Shown: in pieces, positions 1-4,935 of the stretch | How the letters are laid out: each line of letters begins with the position of its first letter | Position numbering within the stretch: the first letter of the stretch is position 1 | From: an uncultured Fastidiosipila sp. | GTDB lineage: Bacteria > Bacillota > Clostridia > Saccharofermentanales > Fastidiosipilaceae | Direction: 5' to 3' | Length of the DNA: 5,028 nt | NCBI GenBank assembly: GCA_938014865.1 | Contig: CALLQJ010000394.1 | Span: forward strand, 1 to 5,028 | Notes under the pieces: generated by a model | The model's database searches: none | The model's input: the letters and a program-made list of their open reading frames with translations, nothing else | What the model was told of the DNA's origin: nothing | Made by a program: the position numbers and the translations under genes

Positions 1-240
1 GGATTCATCCTGCAAAGCCGCCACATCCTGCCGGACGACGTCCATGTCATTTTCCAGCTCCCCTTGCCGGGCCGCAAGTTCTGCTTCACGCTGTCTGAGC
101 TGCTCGAGCTCATCAAGCTGCTCGCTCGTCGCAAAATCCTCATCGCTTTCTGCCCGCACGGAAGCCGCGGGGACCGCCGCAGTCAGCAAAAGCGCTGCAG
201 ACAAAAGTACTGCTGTTCGTTTTATACTTTTATGCCGCAT
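1..240 (-). CDS. Secreted coiled-coil protein, probable FtsEX-dependent murein hydrolase or hydrolase activator (5' part only)
   Basis: Reading from an ATG at 240-238, 80 codons stay open to the left edge, so only the N-terminus is present. Residues 1-8 are basic (MRHKSIKR), about 9-26 are a hydrophobic Ala/Leu stretch, and V28-R29-A30 before E31 is a good signal peptidase I site; the protein should be exported. From about residue 41 the chain is rich in Glu, Gln, Leu and Arg with heptad-like spacing (QLDELEQLRQREAEL and onward), typical of a coiled coil. Known biology: FtsX commonly partners exported proteins with an N-terminal coiled coil and a C-terminal hydrolase or degenerate hydrolase domain (EnvC in proteobacteria, CwlO and PcsB in Bacillota), and such genes often follow ftsEX. 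A strong GGAGG lies 5 bases before the ATG, directly after the ftsX stop. The catalytic domain lies outside the window, so M23 peptidase, NlpC/P60 or CHAP cannot be told apart; an M23/EnvC type is my first guess. Confidence 0.85.
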   Translation of the reverse strand, partial: MRHKSIKRTAVLLSAALLLTAAVPAASVRAESDEDFATSEQLDELEQLRQREAELAARQGELENDMDVVRQDVAALQDES

Positions 241-245
241 AAAAA

Positions 246-253
246 CCTCCTCA
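246..253 (-). promoter_or_regulatory. Ribosome binding site fused to the ftsX stop codon
   Basis: On the minus strand the ftsX stop TGA (253-251) runs straight into GAGGAGG, so the stop and the Shine-Dalgarno sequence share bases, followed by five T and the ATG at 240. This fixes the start of the downstream exported protein and suggests translational coupling between ftsX and its probable partner. Confidence 0.8.
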
Positions 254-1144
254 GACGTTCACGTATTTCCGGACCGATATCGCACTGCCCAATGCCCCGA
301 CGGAAATGCCCGTCAGAAGCAAAACCGCCAGGAGCCCTCCGGCCAGGCTTCCGCTTTCGAGCAAAGCCCAGGCACTGCTCCGCGCGGTATCCTGCATGGC
401 CCAGTCATAAATTCTGCCGTACGCTAAAAGCAGCAAAGCCCAGGCGATAAAGGCGCCGAGTATACCGGTAAAAGCCCCTTCCAGCAAATACGGAATCCTA
501 ATATAACTGTTGGTAGCCCCAACGTATTTCATAATGGAAATCTCCTCGGATCGGGCCAGGATGGAAATACGCACCATATTCGATATGATCAAAAGCGAGA
601 TCAGCAACAAAATGCCGCCGGCCGCAAGGCCCGCCGCATTGACCGTCAGCGATGTGCTGCTTAAAAAATACAGCACCACCTTGCTGTACTGAATATCATC
701 AATGCCGGGGTAGGTCTCGATCTTCTTCTTAAAGCTCGTAATCGCATCGGGCCCCGTCAGCTGCACCGTAAAAGAATAAGGCAGCTTTTCGGGATCCAGG
801 CTGTCCAGAAGGGCCGCATCCTCGCCTAAGGTCTCGCGGTAATGATCATAATTATCCTGCGGACTCTGGAAGGTAAAAGACTTCACTTCCGTACTCTCGC
901 TCACGGCCGTTTTAATCGCCGTAATCTGCGGCTCGGTCACGCCGTTCCGAAGCCAGATCTGCACCGGGGGTTCTGTTCCGATCTTCTCAACAATGCTTTT
1001 TGCATTCTTGCTGAAAAGAAAAAATGCACCCGCCACCAGCAGCATTAAGCAGACGGTGGTCACCGAGGCAAAGCTGATCATCGGGTGCCGCCTAAAGCCC
1101 CGAAAGCCCTCTCTAAATGTATTTTTAATCACATTAATCTTCAT
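251..1144 (-). CDS. ftsX: Cell division ABC transporter permease-like protein FtsX
   Basis: A 297-residue integral membrane protein that, with FtsE, forms a type VII ABC complex transmitting ATP-driven movement across the membrane to activate peptidoglycan hydrolases. Visible layout: short cytoplasmic N-terminus with the family-typical basic segment (FREGFRGFRRHP, 10-21); TM1 about 22-45; large extracytoplasmic domain about 46-165; TM2 about 168-188; TM3 about 220-242; TM4 about 267-287; short tail ending RKYVNV. The cytoplasmic stretch after TM2 (SILARSEEISIMKYVGAT, 194-211) is the conserved FtsX loop thought to contact FtsE. Length is normal for the family. The ATG at 1144 is preferred over the upstream in-frame ATG at 1201: the latter would add 19 residues without family character and overlap ftsE by 38 bases. 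No strong Shine-Dalgarno precedes 1144 (only a weak GGA-containing stretch), so translation may be coupled to ftsE, which ends 19 bases upstream. Confidence 0.95.
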   Translation of the reverse strand: MKINVIKNTFREGFRGFRRHPMISFASVTTVCLMLLVAGAFFLFSKNAKSIVEKIGTEPPVQIWLRNGVTEPQITAIKTAVSESTEVKSFTFQSPQDNYDHYRETLGEDAALLDSLDPEKLPYSFTVQLTGPDAITSFKKKIETYPGIDDIQYSKVVLYFLSSTSLTVNAAGLAAGGILLLISLLIISNMVRISILARSEEISIMKYVGATNSYIRIPYLLEGAFTGILGAFIAWALLLLAYGRIYDWAMQDTARSSAWALLESGSLAGGLLAVLLLTGISVGALGSAISVRKYVNV

Positions 1145-1163
1145 AAAGCTTTCGGTCCGTTCT

Positions 1164-1856
1164 TTAGATTTCACAGAAGGCGTAGCCGGCTTGCTCTTCA
1201 TCCCGGATCACTTCCCCTTCCTGGATCTCAATCACCCGCTGCTTCATCTTATCCACCAGGTCCCGGTCATGCGTACACACAATGACCGTGGTGCCGCCGC
1301 GGTTGATTTCCCGCAAAAGCGCCATAATCTGCTCACTCGTTTCCGGGTCAAGATTGCCCGTCGGCTCATCGGCCAGGAGCAGCTTCGGATTGTTCACAAT
1401 CGCGCGGGCGATGGCCACACGCTGCTGCTCGCCGCCGGAAAGCTCCGAAGGGCGCACGTCCGCTTTGGACCTCAGACCGACCGTACTCAGGACGATCGGA
1501 ACCTGCCGCATAATCTGCCGGCGGGATGCGCCGACGATTTCCATGGCAAAGGCCACATTCTCGAAGACCGTCTTGCTTTCGATCAGACGGAAATCCTGAA
1601 AGACCATGCCGATGTTGCGGCGGATATAAGGAACCGCCCGGCGCTTGATCCTGCGCAGCGGAATGCCGCCGAGCACGATCTCCCCTTCCAGGGCTTCTTC
1701 CTCGCAGGTCAAAAGCTTTACCAGGGTCGATTTGCCCGAACCGCTGGCCCCGATGATAAAGACAAATTCGCCTACGTTCACATGGAAGCTCACGTTCTTC
1801 AACGCAAGCGCTGCCTTGCGCCCGTAGGCCATGCTGACATTATGAAAATCAACCAT
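1164..1856 (-). CDS. ftsE: Cell division ATP-binding protein FtsE
   Basis: A 230-residue cytoplasmic ATPase that pairs with FtsX to drive regulated peptidoglycan hydrolysis. All ABC motifs are intact: Walker A GASGSGKST (36-44), Q-loop Gln87 in VFQDFRLI, signature LSGGE (139-143), Walker B LLLADE (159-164), D-loop NLD (168-170) and switch His196 in CTHD. The Q-loop FQDFRLI pattern and the ADEPTGNLDP stretch are typical of FtsE and the related LolD/MacB group; adjacency to ftsX settles the identity. Length is normal. The ATG is 5 bases after the stop of the upstream regulator gene. The nearest GGTGG-like sequence is about 14 bases away, inside that gene, so the initiation site is weak by itself and translational coupling is likely. 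The chosen start aligns with the usual family beginning (MVDFHNVSMAYG). There are no signs of degradation. Confidence 0.96.
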   Translation of the reverse strand: MVDFHNVSMAYGRKAALALKNVSFHVNVGEFVFIIGASGSGKSTLVKLLTCEEEALEGEIVLGGIPLRRIKRRAVPYIRRNIGMVFQDFRLIESKTVFENVAFAMEIVGASRRQIMRQVPIVLSTVGLRSKADVRPSELSGGEQQRVAIARAIVNNPKLLLADEPTGNLDPETSEQIMALLREINRGGTTVIVCTHDRDLVDKMKQRVIEIQEGEVIRDEEQAGYAFCEI

Positions 1857-1861
1857 ACGTG

Positions 1862-2971
1862 TTAATTACGCCACCATCTGCTGGACGAAGAGGAGGTTGA
1901 ATCCTTCTCCAGGAACTCGAGGTACTGACGCACCATGGAAGCAAGCTTGAATAATACGGCATCTTCAAAGGTACGAAGATCCAGATCCGTAATTTTCTCC
2001 ACCTTATCCAGTCTGTAGACCAAGGTGTTGCGGTGGACGAAGAGCTGACGGGACGTCTCCGAACCGTTCAGGTTATTCTCGAAGAACTTATCAATGGTGA
2101 TCAAGGTTTCCTGATCAAAGGCTTCATAAGCTCCTTCGGGGAATACTTCGTCGAGGAACATGTGGCAGAGCGTGGGCGGCAGCTGATCGATCAGACGGCC
2201 TAAGCCTAATCTGTCGTAGCGCATAATATGCTTATCCGGATTGAAAATACCGCCGACGGTCATCGCCAGGCTCGCTTCGCGGTAAGACTTCGCACAGTCT
2301 TTGAGCGTCTCGGCCGGCATGCCGATGCCGATATGCGCCGAAGACATGGATTCGCTGCTCAGCGTATCCAGGATATGCTCGGCAAGCTTATCCATCTGTC
2401 CGAGTTCATCACGATAGAATTCCTTGACCAGGACGATGTTTTCCTCATCCATGGCCAGGACATGATCCATTTTACGATTAGGGAAAAGACTCTTAAGGAT
2501 TTCCAGACTGTCCAGGCTGCTCTCTTCTTTAATCCGGATCAGATAGACCACCCGCAGTGCTGCATAAGGAATGCGGTATTCGCGGGCCTTGAGCGGGATG
2601 TCGCCGGGCAGTTCGTTTTCCAGAAGAATATTCTTCAAAAGTGCATCGCGGTCGGAATCTTTGTTTCCGTCGCGCAAGGCGGCAATAAGCCAATTCGTCA
2701 AAAGTTCGAGGTTGGTCTGAGCCATATGGTCTGTACCTTCGATAAAGCAGACAAATTCGGGCGCCTCGTCCGCACCGAATTTCTTGTACGTCATTTTGCC
2801 GGTCACGGCAAAAAGGTCCTCAGAGGCAAAAATCTCGGAGGCAAGCTTATCGACGCTGCCGACACGGGCTGCGTTTGTACAGGCAATCACTGTACCGTCC
2901 GAATCGGTTACACCGGCAACACGATCCAGAATCCCTGAAGCTTCGTGAATTACTTTGATGATCTCTTCCAT
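1862..2971 (-). CDS. CdaR/PucR-family transcriptional regulator
   Basis: A 369-residue probable DNA-binding regulator. The C-terminal segment about 290-350 matches the PucR-type helix-turn-helix: a helix with FFENNLN, then ETSRQLFVHRNTLVYRLDKVE (recognition helix about 312-323), then ITDLDLRTFEDAVLFKLA. The middle, about 115-260, resembles the GGDEF-like domain of CdaR-type regulators, and the N-terminal 110 residues (IHEASGILDRVAGVTDSDGTV) resemble a diacid-recognition or GAF-like sensory domain. Known members respond to sugar diacids, purine-pathway metabolites or other small molecules; the ligand here cannot be read from sequence. The ATG has a GGGAG six bases upstream and a good promoter 37 bases further on. 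The gene ends 5 bases before ftsE, so it is probably the first gene of the ftsE-ftsX transcript. The tail is odd: after the last helix come six serines within seven residues, then RWWRN. Family assignment is firm; function and target genes are unknown. Confidence 0.88.
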   Translation of the reverse strand: MEEIIKVIHEASGILDRVAGVTDSDGTVIACTNAARVGSVDKLASEIFASEDLFAVTGKMTYKKFGADEAPEFVCFIEGTDHMAQTNLELLTNWLIAALRDGNKDSDRDALLKNILLENELPGDIPLKAREYRIPYAALRVVYLIRIKEESSLDSLEILKSLFPNRKMDHVLAMDEENIVLVKEFYRDELGQMDKLAEHILDTLSSESMSSAHIGIGMPAETLKDCAKSYREASLAMTVGGIFNPDKHIMRYDRLGLGRLIDQLPPTLCHMFLDEVFPEGAYEAFDQETLITIDKFFENNLNGSETSRQLFVHRNTLVYRLDKVEKITDLDLRTFEDAVLFKLASMVRQYLEFLEKDSTSSSSSRWWRN

Positions 2972-2977
2972 AAGGGT

Positions 2978-2982
2978 CTCCC
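2978..2982 (-). promoter_or_regulatory. Ribosome binding site of the CdaR-family regulator
   Basis: GGGAG on the minus strand ends 6 bases before the ATG at 2971, a standard spacing. It supports this start over downstream in-frame methionines. Confidence 0.7.
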
Positions 2983-3007
2983 TTTCCTATAACGGAGTCT
3001 GAAAGCT

Positions 3008-3036
3008 ATTATGCCGTTATTACAGAAATATTTCAA
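3008..3036 (-). promoter_or_regulatory. Sigma-A-type promoter of the regulator-ftsE-ftsX cluster
   Basis: On the minus strand the -35 box is TTGAAA (3036-3031) and the -10 box CATAAT (3013-3008), separated by exactly 17 bases. Each box matches consensus at five of six or close to it. Transcription would begin near 3001, giving a leader of about 30 bases before the regulator ATG. It lies downstream of the terminator of the ATPase gene, where a new promoter is needed. Confidence 0.75.
3025..3034. promoter_or_regulatory. Palindrome overlapping the -35 box, candidate operator
   Basis: GAAATATTTC is a perfect 10-bp palindrome that covers four bases of the -35 box and enters the spacer of the cluster promoter. 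A protein bound here would block RNA polymerase, so it is a possible site for self-regulation by the CdaR-family protein. Short AT-rich palindromes are common by chance, so this is only suggestive. Confidence 0.35.
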
Positions 3037-3065
3037 GTATATGACAGTTGTAATATTAGGCAGCC

Positions 3066-3160
3066 CTCTCTTCCCGTCTCCGTCGGTATTATTCCGCCGG
3101 GAAGTTTTTGCTCCTGCAAAAGCTCCGGAGAATACGGCAGCGGGACCCGGGCCCCTTTCA
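3066..3160. other. GC-rich palindrome-dense intergenic patch, no gene seen
   Basis: Between the cluster promoter and the ATPase terminator lies a patch much richer in G+C than its AT-rich flanks. It contains a hairpin with CTTCCCG (3070-3076) pairing CGGGAAG (3098-3104) and an inner CGG/CCG, then a hairpin TTTTGC-TCCT-GCAAAA next to it, the palindrome CTCCGGAG (3123-3130), and a GGGACCC/CCCGGG cluster (3142-3155). No coding frame with a ribosome site is convincing on either strand. It could be an upstream regulatory region, a small RNA or an extra transcription block; I cannot choose. Confidence 0.4.
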
Positions 3161-3204
3161 GCACTCTTTATTTATATACTTATTCTATTATCTCATTATT
3201 ACAT

Positions 3205-3236
3205 AAAAAAGGGGGGCTTGATAAGCCAAGCCCCCT
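3205..3236 (-). terminator. Intrinsic terminator of the sugar-importer ATPase gene
   Basis: A 9-bp perfect stem (GGGGGCTTG at 3212-3220 with CAAGCCCCC at 3227-3235) closes a 6-base loop and, on the minus strand, is followed by six T (3210-3205). It begins about 55 bases after the ATPase stop. On the plus strand only a broken T/C-rich tail follows, so the minus direction is favoured. It isolates the ATPase gene from the ftsEX cluster. Confidence 0.9.
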
Positions 3237-3291
3237 AATTTCTTCTTTTACGGCAAACTGAGTCTGTGCTCTGTTTCCTTTTCTGTCTTGC

Positions 3292-4413
3292 TTAGGAAAT
3301 AATGGTTCTCTCAGTTTCCTTATCAAAAATGTTCACACGTCTGTTGTCAATTGCAATGGTGACCGTATCACCGACTGCGGTAGGCGACATGATCGGATCA
3401 ACGCTGGCCGTAACGGAGAAGTCACCGACGGTGCAGTAGAGATAGGACTGGGCACCGAGTTTCTCGACAACGTCTACGTTTGCCTGGAAGATTGAACCGT
3501 CAGCCGTGCATTTTTCAACAGACTCGGGATCGTCGCTCATGGCTTCGGGACGGATGCCGATGATGACTTCTTTGCCGACATATTCGTTCACGACAGGCAC
3601 ATCATATTTTTCCTGGTTCAGATGGACAATATGACGGTCCATTTTGAAGCCGACGCCCTGATCGTCTTTGACGATTTCAGAGTTGATGAAGTTCATCGGA
3701 GGCATGCCGATAAAGCCTGCCACGAAGGTGTTGACCGGATGCATGTAAAGGGTGGTCGGGTCATCGACCTGCTGGATGAAGCCGTCTTTCATAACCACGA
3801 TACGGGAACCCATCGTCATCGCTTCGGTCTGGTCATGCGTAACGTAAATGAACGTGGTGGCCAGACGCTGATGCAGCTTGGTAATTTCAACACGCATCTG
3901 AACACGGAGTTTCGCGTCAAGGTTGGACAGCGGCTCGTCCATCAGGAAGACCTTAGGATTACGGACAATCGCACGGCCTAAGGCAACACGCTGACGCTGA
4001 CCGCCGGAAAGAGCCTTCGGCTTACGATCGAGCAGGTGCTCAATTTCCAGGATCTTAGCAGCTTCACCGACACGGCGCTTGATTTCATCCTTAGGTGTTT
4101 TGCGAAGTTTCAGACCGAATGCCATGTTGTCGAAAACGGTCATATGCGGATAGAGCGCGTAGTTCTGGAAAACCATCGCGATGTCTCTGTCCTTAGGCTG
4201 TACGTCGTTGACCAGTTTGTCACCGATGTAGATTTCGCCTTCCGTGATCTCTTCAAGACCGGCAATCATACGCAGAGTCGTGGATTTACCGCAGCCGGAG
4301 GGGCCGACCAAAATGATAAATTCTTTATCCGCGATATCAAGGGTAAAGTCCGAAACAGCAACTACCCCGCCCTCAAATCTTTTGTATACGTTCTTAAGTA
4401 CTACGTTTGCCAT
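3292..4413 (-). CDS. ugpC: Sugar ABC importer ATP-binding protein, MalK/UgpC/MsmK type
   Basis: A 373-residue ATPase that powers CUT1-type carbohydrate (or glycerol-3-phosphate) importers from the cytoplasmic side. Motifs are complete: Walker A GPSGCGKST (37-45), Q-loop Gln83 in VFQNYALYPHM, signature LSGGQ (135-139), Walker B VFLMDE (155-160), D-loop SNLD (163-166), switch His193 in VTHDQ. Residues from about 236 form the MalK-type regulatory OB/TOBE region, including the usual GIRPE (286-290). Length is typical. No permease or binding-protein gene is next to it and its own terminator follows, so it may be a shared ATPase serving several importers, as described for MsmK in streptococci and MsmX in Bacillus; that is inference. 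The start at 4413 is chosen because a GGAGG ends 8 bases upstream; the in-frame ATG at 4428 overlaps this GGAGG and cannot use it. The symbol follows common automated naming; the substrate is not established. Confidence 0.93.
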   Translation of the reverse strand: MANVVLKNVYKRFEGGVVAVSDFTLDIADKEFIILVGPSGCGKSTTLRMIAGLEEITEGEIYIGDKLVNDVQPKDRDIAMVFQNYALYPHMTVFDNMAFGLKLRKTPKDEIKRRVGEAAKILEIEHLLDRKPKALSGGQRQRVALGRAIVRNPKVFLMDEPLSNLDAKLRVQMRVEITKLHQRLATTFIYVTHDQTEAMTMGSRIVVMKDGFIQQVDDPTTLYMHPVNTFVAGFIGMPPMNFINSEIVKDDQGVGFKMDRHIVHLNQEKYDVPVVNEYVGKEVIIGIRPEAMSDDPESVEKCTADGSIFQANVDVVEKLGAQSYLYCTVGDFSVTASVDPIMSPTAVGDTVTIAIDNRRVNIFDKETERTIIS

Positions 4414-4421
4414 AAAGTAAA

Positions 4422-4426
4422 CCTCC
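4422..4426 (-). promoter_or_regulatory. Ribosome binding site deciding the ATPase start
   Basis: GGAGG on the minus strand, 8 bases before the ATG at 4413. The longer reading frame beginning at 4428 would start inside this element, so 4413 is the real start. Confidence 0.85.
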
Positions 4427-4460
4427 AAATTTCGACGCGCTTAATTCGCTTATCTAATAA

Positions 4461-4500
4461 AGACTATACCATTGACATTAATTTTAGACTATATGTTGAC
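4461..4500. repeat. Imperfect direct repeat AGACTATA...TTGAC
   Basis: AGACTATACCATTGAC (4461-4476) and AGACTATATGTTGAC (4486-4500) are two copies about 25 bases apart, upstream of the ATPase gene. On the minus strand each copy carries a TATAGT, a near-consensus -10 hexamer. They could be tandem operator sites or alternative -10 boxes. Confidence 0.55.
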
Positions 4501-4508
4501 TTACACAA
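4481..4508 (-). promoter_or_regulatory. Candidate promoter of the sugar-importer ATPase gene
   Basis: On the minus strand TTGTGT (4508-4503) and TAAAAT (4486-4481) are 16 bases apart. The -10 box is good, the -35 box matches only its TTG. The -35 box lies inside one of the TTACACAA boxes. The TATAGT hexamers nearby are alternatives without a convincing -35 box. Confidence 0.35.
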
Positions 4509-4595
4509 AGAACAGGCCGGTTTTTTGACACATAAGCCCCTGAAACGGGCTTTTTCCGGAAGATCGCTAAGACTTTAAAGGGCTTTTGTGTAAGT
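4499..4595. repeat. Perfect 11-bp inverted repeat with nested inner stems
   Basis: ACTTACACAAA (4499-4509) and TTTGTGTAAGT (4585-4595) are exact reverse complements 75 bases apart. Inside lie CCGG/CCGG (4517-4520 with 4556-4559) and AAGCCC/GGGCTT (4534-4539 with 4547-4552). A second GGGCTT at 4580-4585 could compete for the same AAGCCC. This may be paired operator sites for looping or a structured transcript; no known RNA family is recognised. Confidence 0.5.
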
Positions 4596-4713
4596 TTCCG
4601 GCATTTCGGGCTATATTCTCTCTATAAAAGTGAATTTTAACAAATGTATTTTTTGCGCGGCCCTTCTTAAAAAGTGCCGAAAAGTGTTCGCTAAAATTGA
4701 CCACTTTACACAA
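4501..4713. repeat. Three copies of the octamer TTACACAA
   Basis: Exact copies lie at 4501-4508 (plus), 4586-4593 (as TTGTGTAA) and 4706-4713 (plus). A related TTACACAC is at 4906-4913. The first two share 11 bases. They overlap the -35 box of the candidate minus-strand promoter and the spacer of the candidate plus-strand promoter, as expected of binding sites for one regulator; the regulator is unknown. Confidence 0.5.
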
Positions 4714-4724
4714 TTATTGATAAA
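4697..4724 (+). promoter_or_regulatory. Candidate plus-strand promoter
   Basis: TTGACC (4697-4702, five of six to consensus) and GATAAA (4719-4724, four of six) are 16 bases apart. The third TTACACAA box lies in the spacer. A transcript from here would run through the GC-rich hairpins at 4826-4909 toward the possible gene at the right edge. Confidence 0.3.
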
Positions 4725-4825
4725 AACGGCCTCTTTCCTAAAGGAAAATGTATATTATGCGCATATTATAAACTTTTCCCTTGTCAAGGAGCGGAGCGGG
4801 TTTTATAATTCTGCTCAAGCCTTAT

Positions 4826-4845
4826 CGCCCCGCCGGGCGCTTTTT
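4826..4845 (+). terminator. Terminator-like hairpin, possible antiterminator arm
   Basis: CGCCC (4826-4830) pairs GGGCG (4835-4839) over a 4-base loop, followed by C and five T (4841-4845). The stem is short. Its CCGGGC (4833-4838) could instead pair GCCCGG (4879-4884), the left arm of the next terminator, so it may be part of an attenuation switch. Confidence 0.35.
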
Positions 4846-4875
4846 GCAGCGGAGCGCAGGGCAATAAAAGCAAAC

Positions 4876-4907
4876 AAAGCCCGGAAGAAAGCGGCCGGGC
4901 TTTTCTT
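4876..4907 (+). terminator. Intrinsic terminator, direction uncertain
   Basis: AAAGCCCGG (4876-4884) and CCGGGCTTT (4895-4903) form a perfect 9-bp stem with a 10-base loop. On the plus strand TTTT-C-TT follows; on the minus strand a looser T-rich tract (TTTGTTTGCTTTTATT) follows, so it may work both ways. On the plus strand it would be a leader attenuator before the right-edge gene; on the minus strand it could end a gene beyond the window. Confidence 0.65.
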
Positions 4908-4935
4908 ACACACGAAAGAGAATGGGAGAAAAGAG

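Larger units (their letters stand above)
4414..4935. other. Long intergenic region without a recognised gene
   Basis: About 520 bases separate the ATPase start from the next possible start on the right. The left two thirds are AT-rich with short repeats (TTACACAA boxes, AGACTATA repeats, three AAAAGTG at 4626-4632, 4670-4676 and 4680-4686, the inverted repeat TTTCCT-AA-AGGAAA at 4734-4747, and ATATTAT-GCGC-ATATTAT at 4752-4769). The right third is GC-rich with two terminator-like hairpins. No reading frame here has both a ribosome site and protein-like composition, and no tRNA or known riboswitch core is visible. The size suggests shared control of divergent transcription or an unannotated small RNA. 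Confidence 0.6.

Noticed and set aside
1145..1201. Longer ftsX start at ATG 1201
   Set aside because: It adds 19 residues without family character, overlaps ftsE and has no ribosome site; the start at 1144 gives the usual FtsX N-terminus.
993..1865. Plus-strand open frame of 290 codons opposite ftsE
   Set aside because: Antisense shadow of ftsE and the ftsX start; composition is not protein-like and the opposite strand carries all ABC motifs.
2228..2938. Plus-strand open frame of 236 codons opposite the regulator
   Set aside because: Antisense shadow; no ribosome site and no recognisable domain.
4414..4428. Longer ATPase start at ATG 4428
   Set aside because: That ATG overlaps the GGAGG that serves the ATG at 4413.
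4534..4555. Independent plus-strand terminator at AAGCCC/GGGCTT
   Set aside because: The stem is only 6 bp, the T tract is short and no plus-strand gene lies upstream; it is treated as part of the nested inverted repeat.
4540..4556. Catabolite-response element (cre)
   Set aside because: TGAAACGGGC resembles the cre beginning but the central CG is displaced by one base and the right half does not fit.
4036..4578. Plus-strand open frame of 180 codons opposite the ATPase start
   Set aside because: Shadow of the ATPase gene running into the intergenic repeats; no ribosome site.
4586..4593. Rex redox-repressor operator
   Set aside because: TTGTGTAA resembles half of a Rex site, but the opposing half TTCACAA-type arm at the correct close spacing is absent.
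4501..4713. DnaA boxes and a replication origin
   Set aside because: The boxes do not match TTATNCACA closely and no dnaA, dnaN or AT-rich unwinding array is associated.
4826..4907. Known riboswitch classes (ZTP, c-di-GMP-I, T-box, cobalamin, TPP)
   Set aside because: Short look-alikes exist (CGCCGGGC as in ZTP P3, CAGGGCAA and CAAAGCC as in c-di-GMP-I), but the remaining conserved cores and their spacing are missing.
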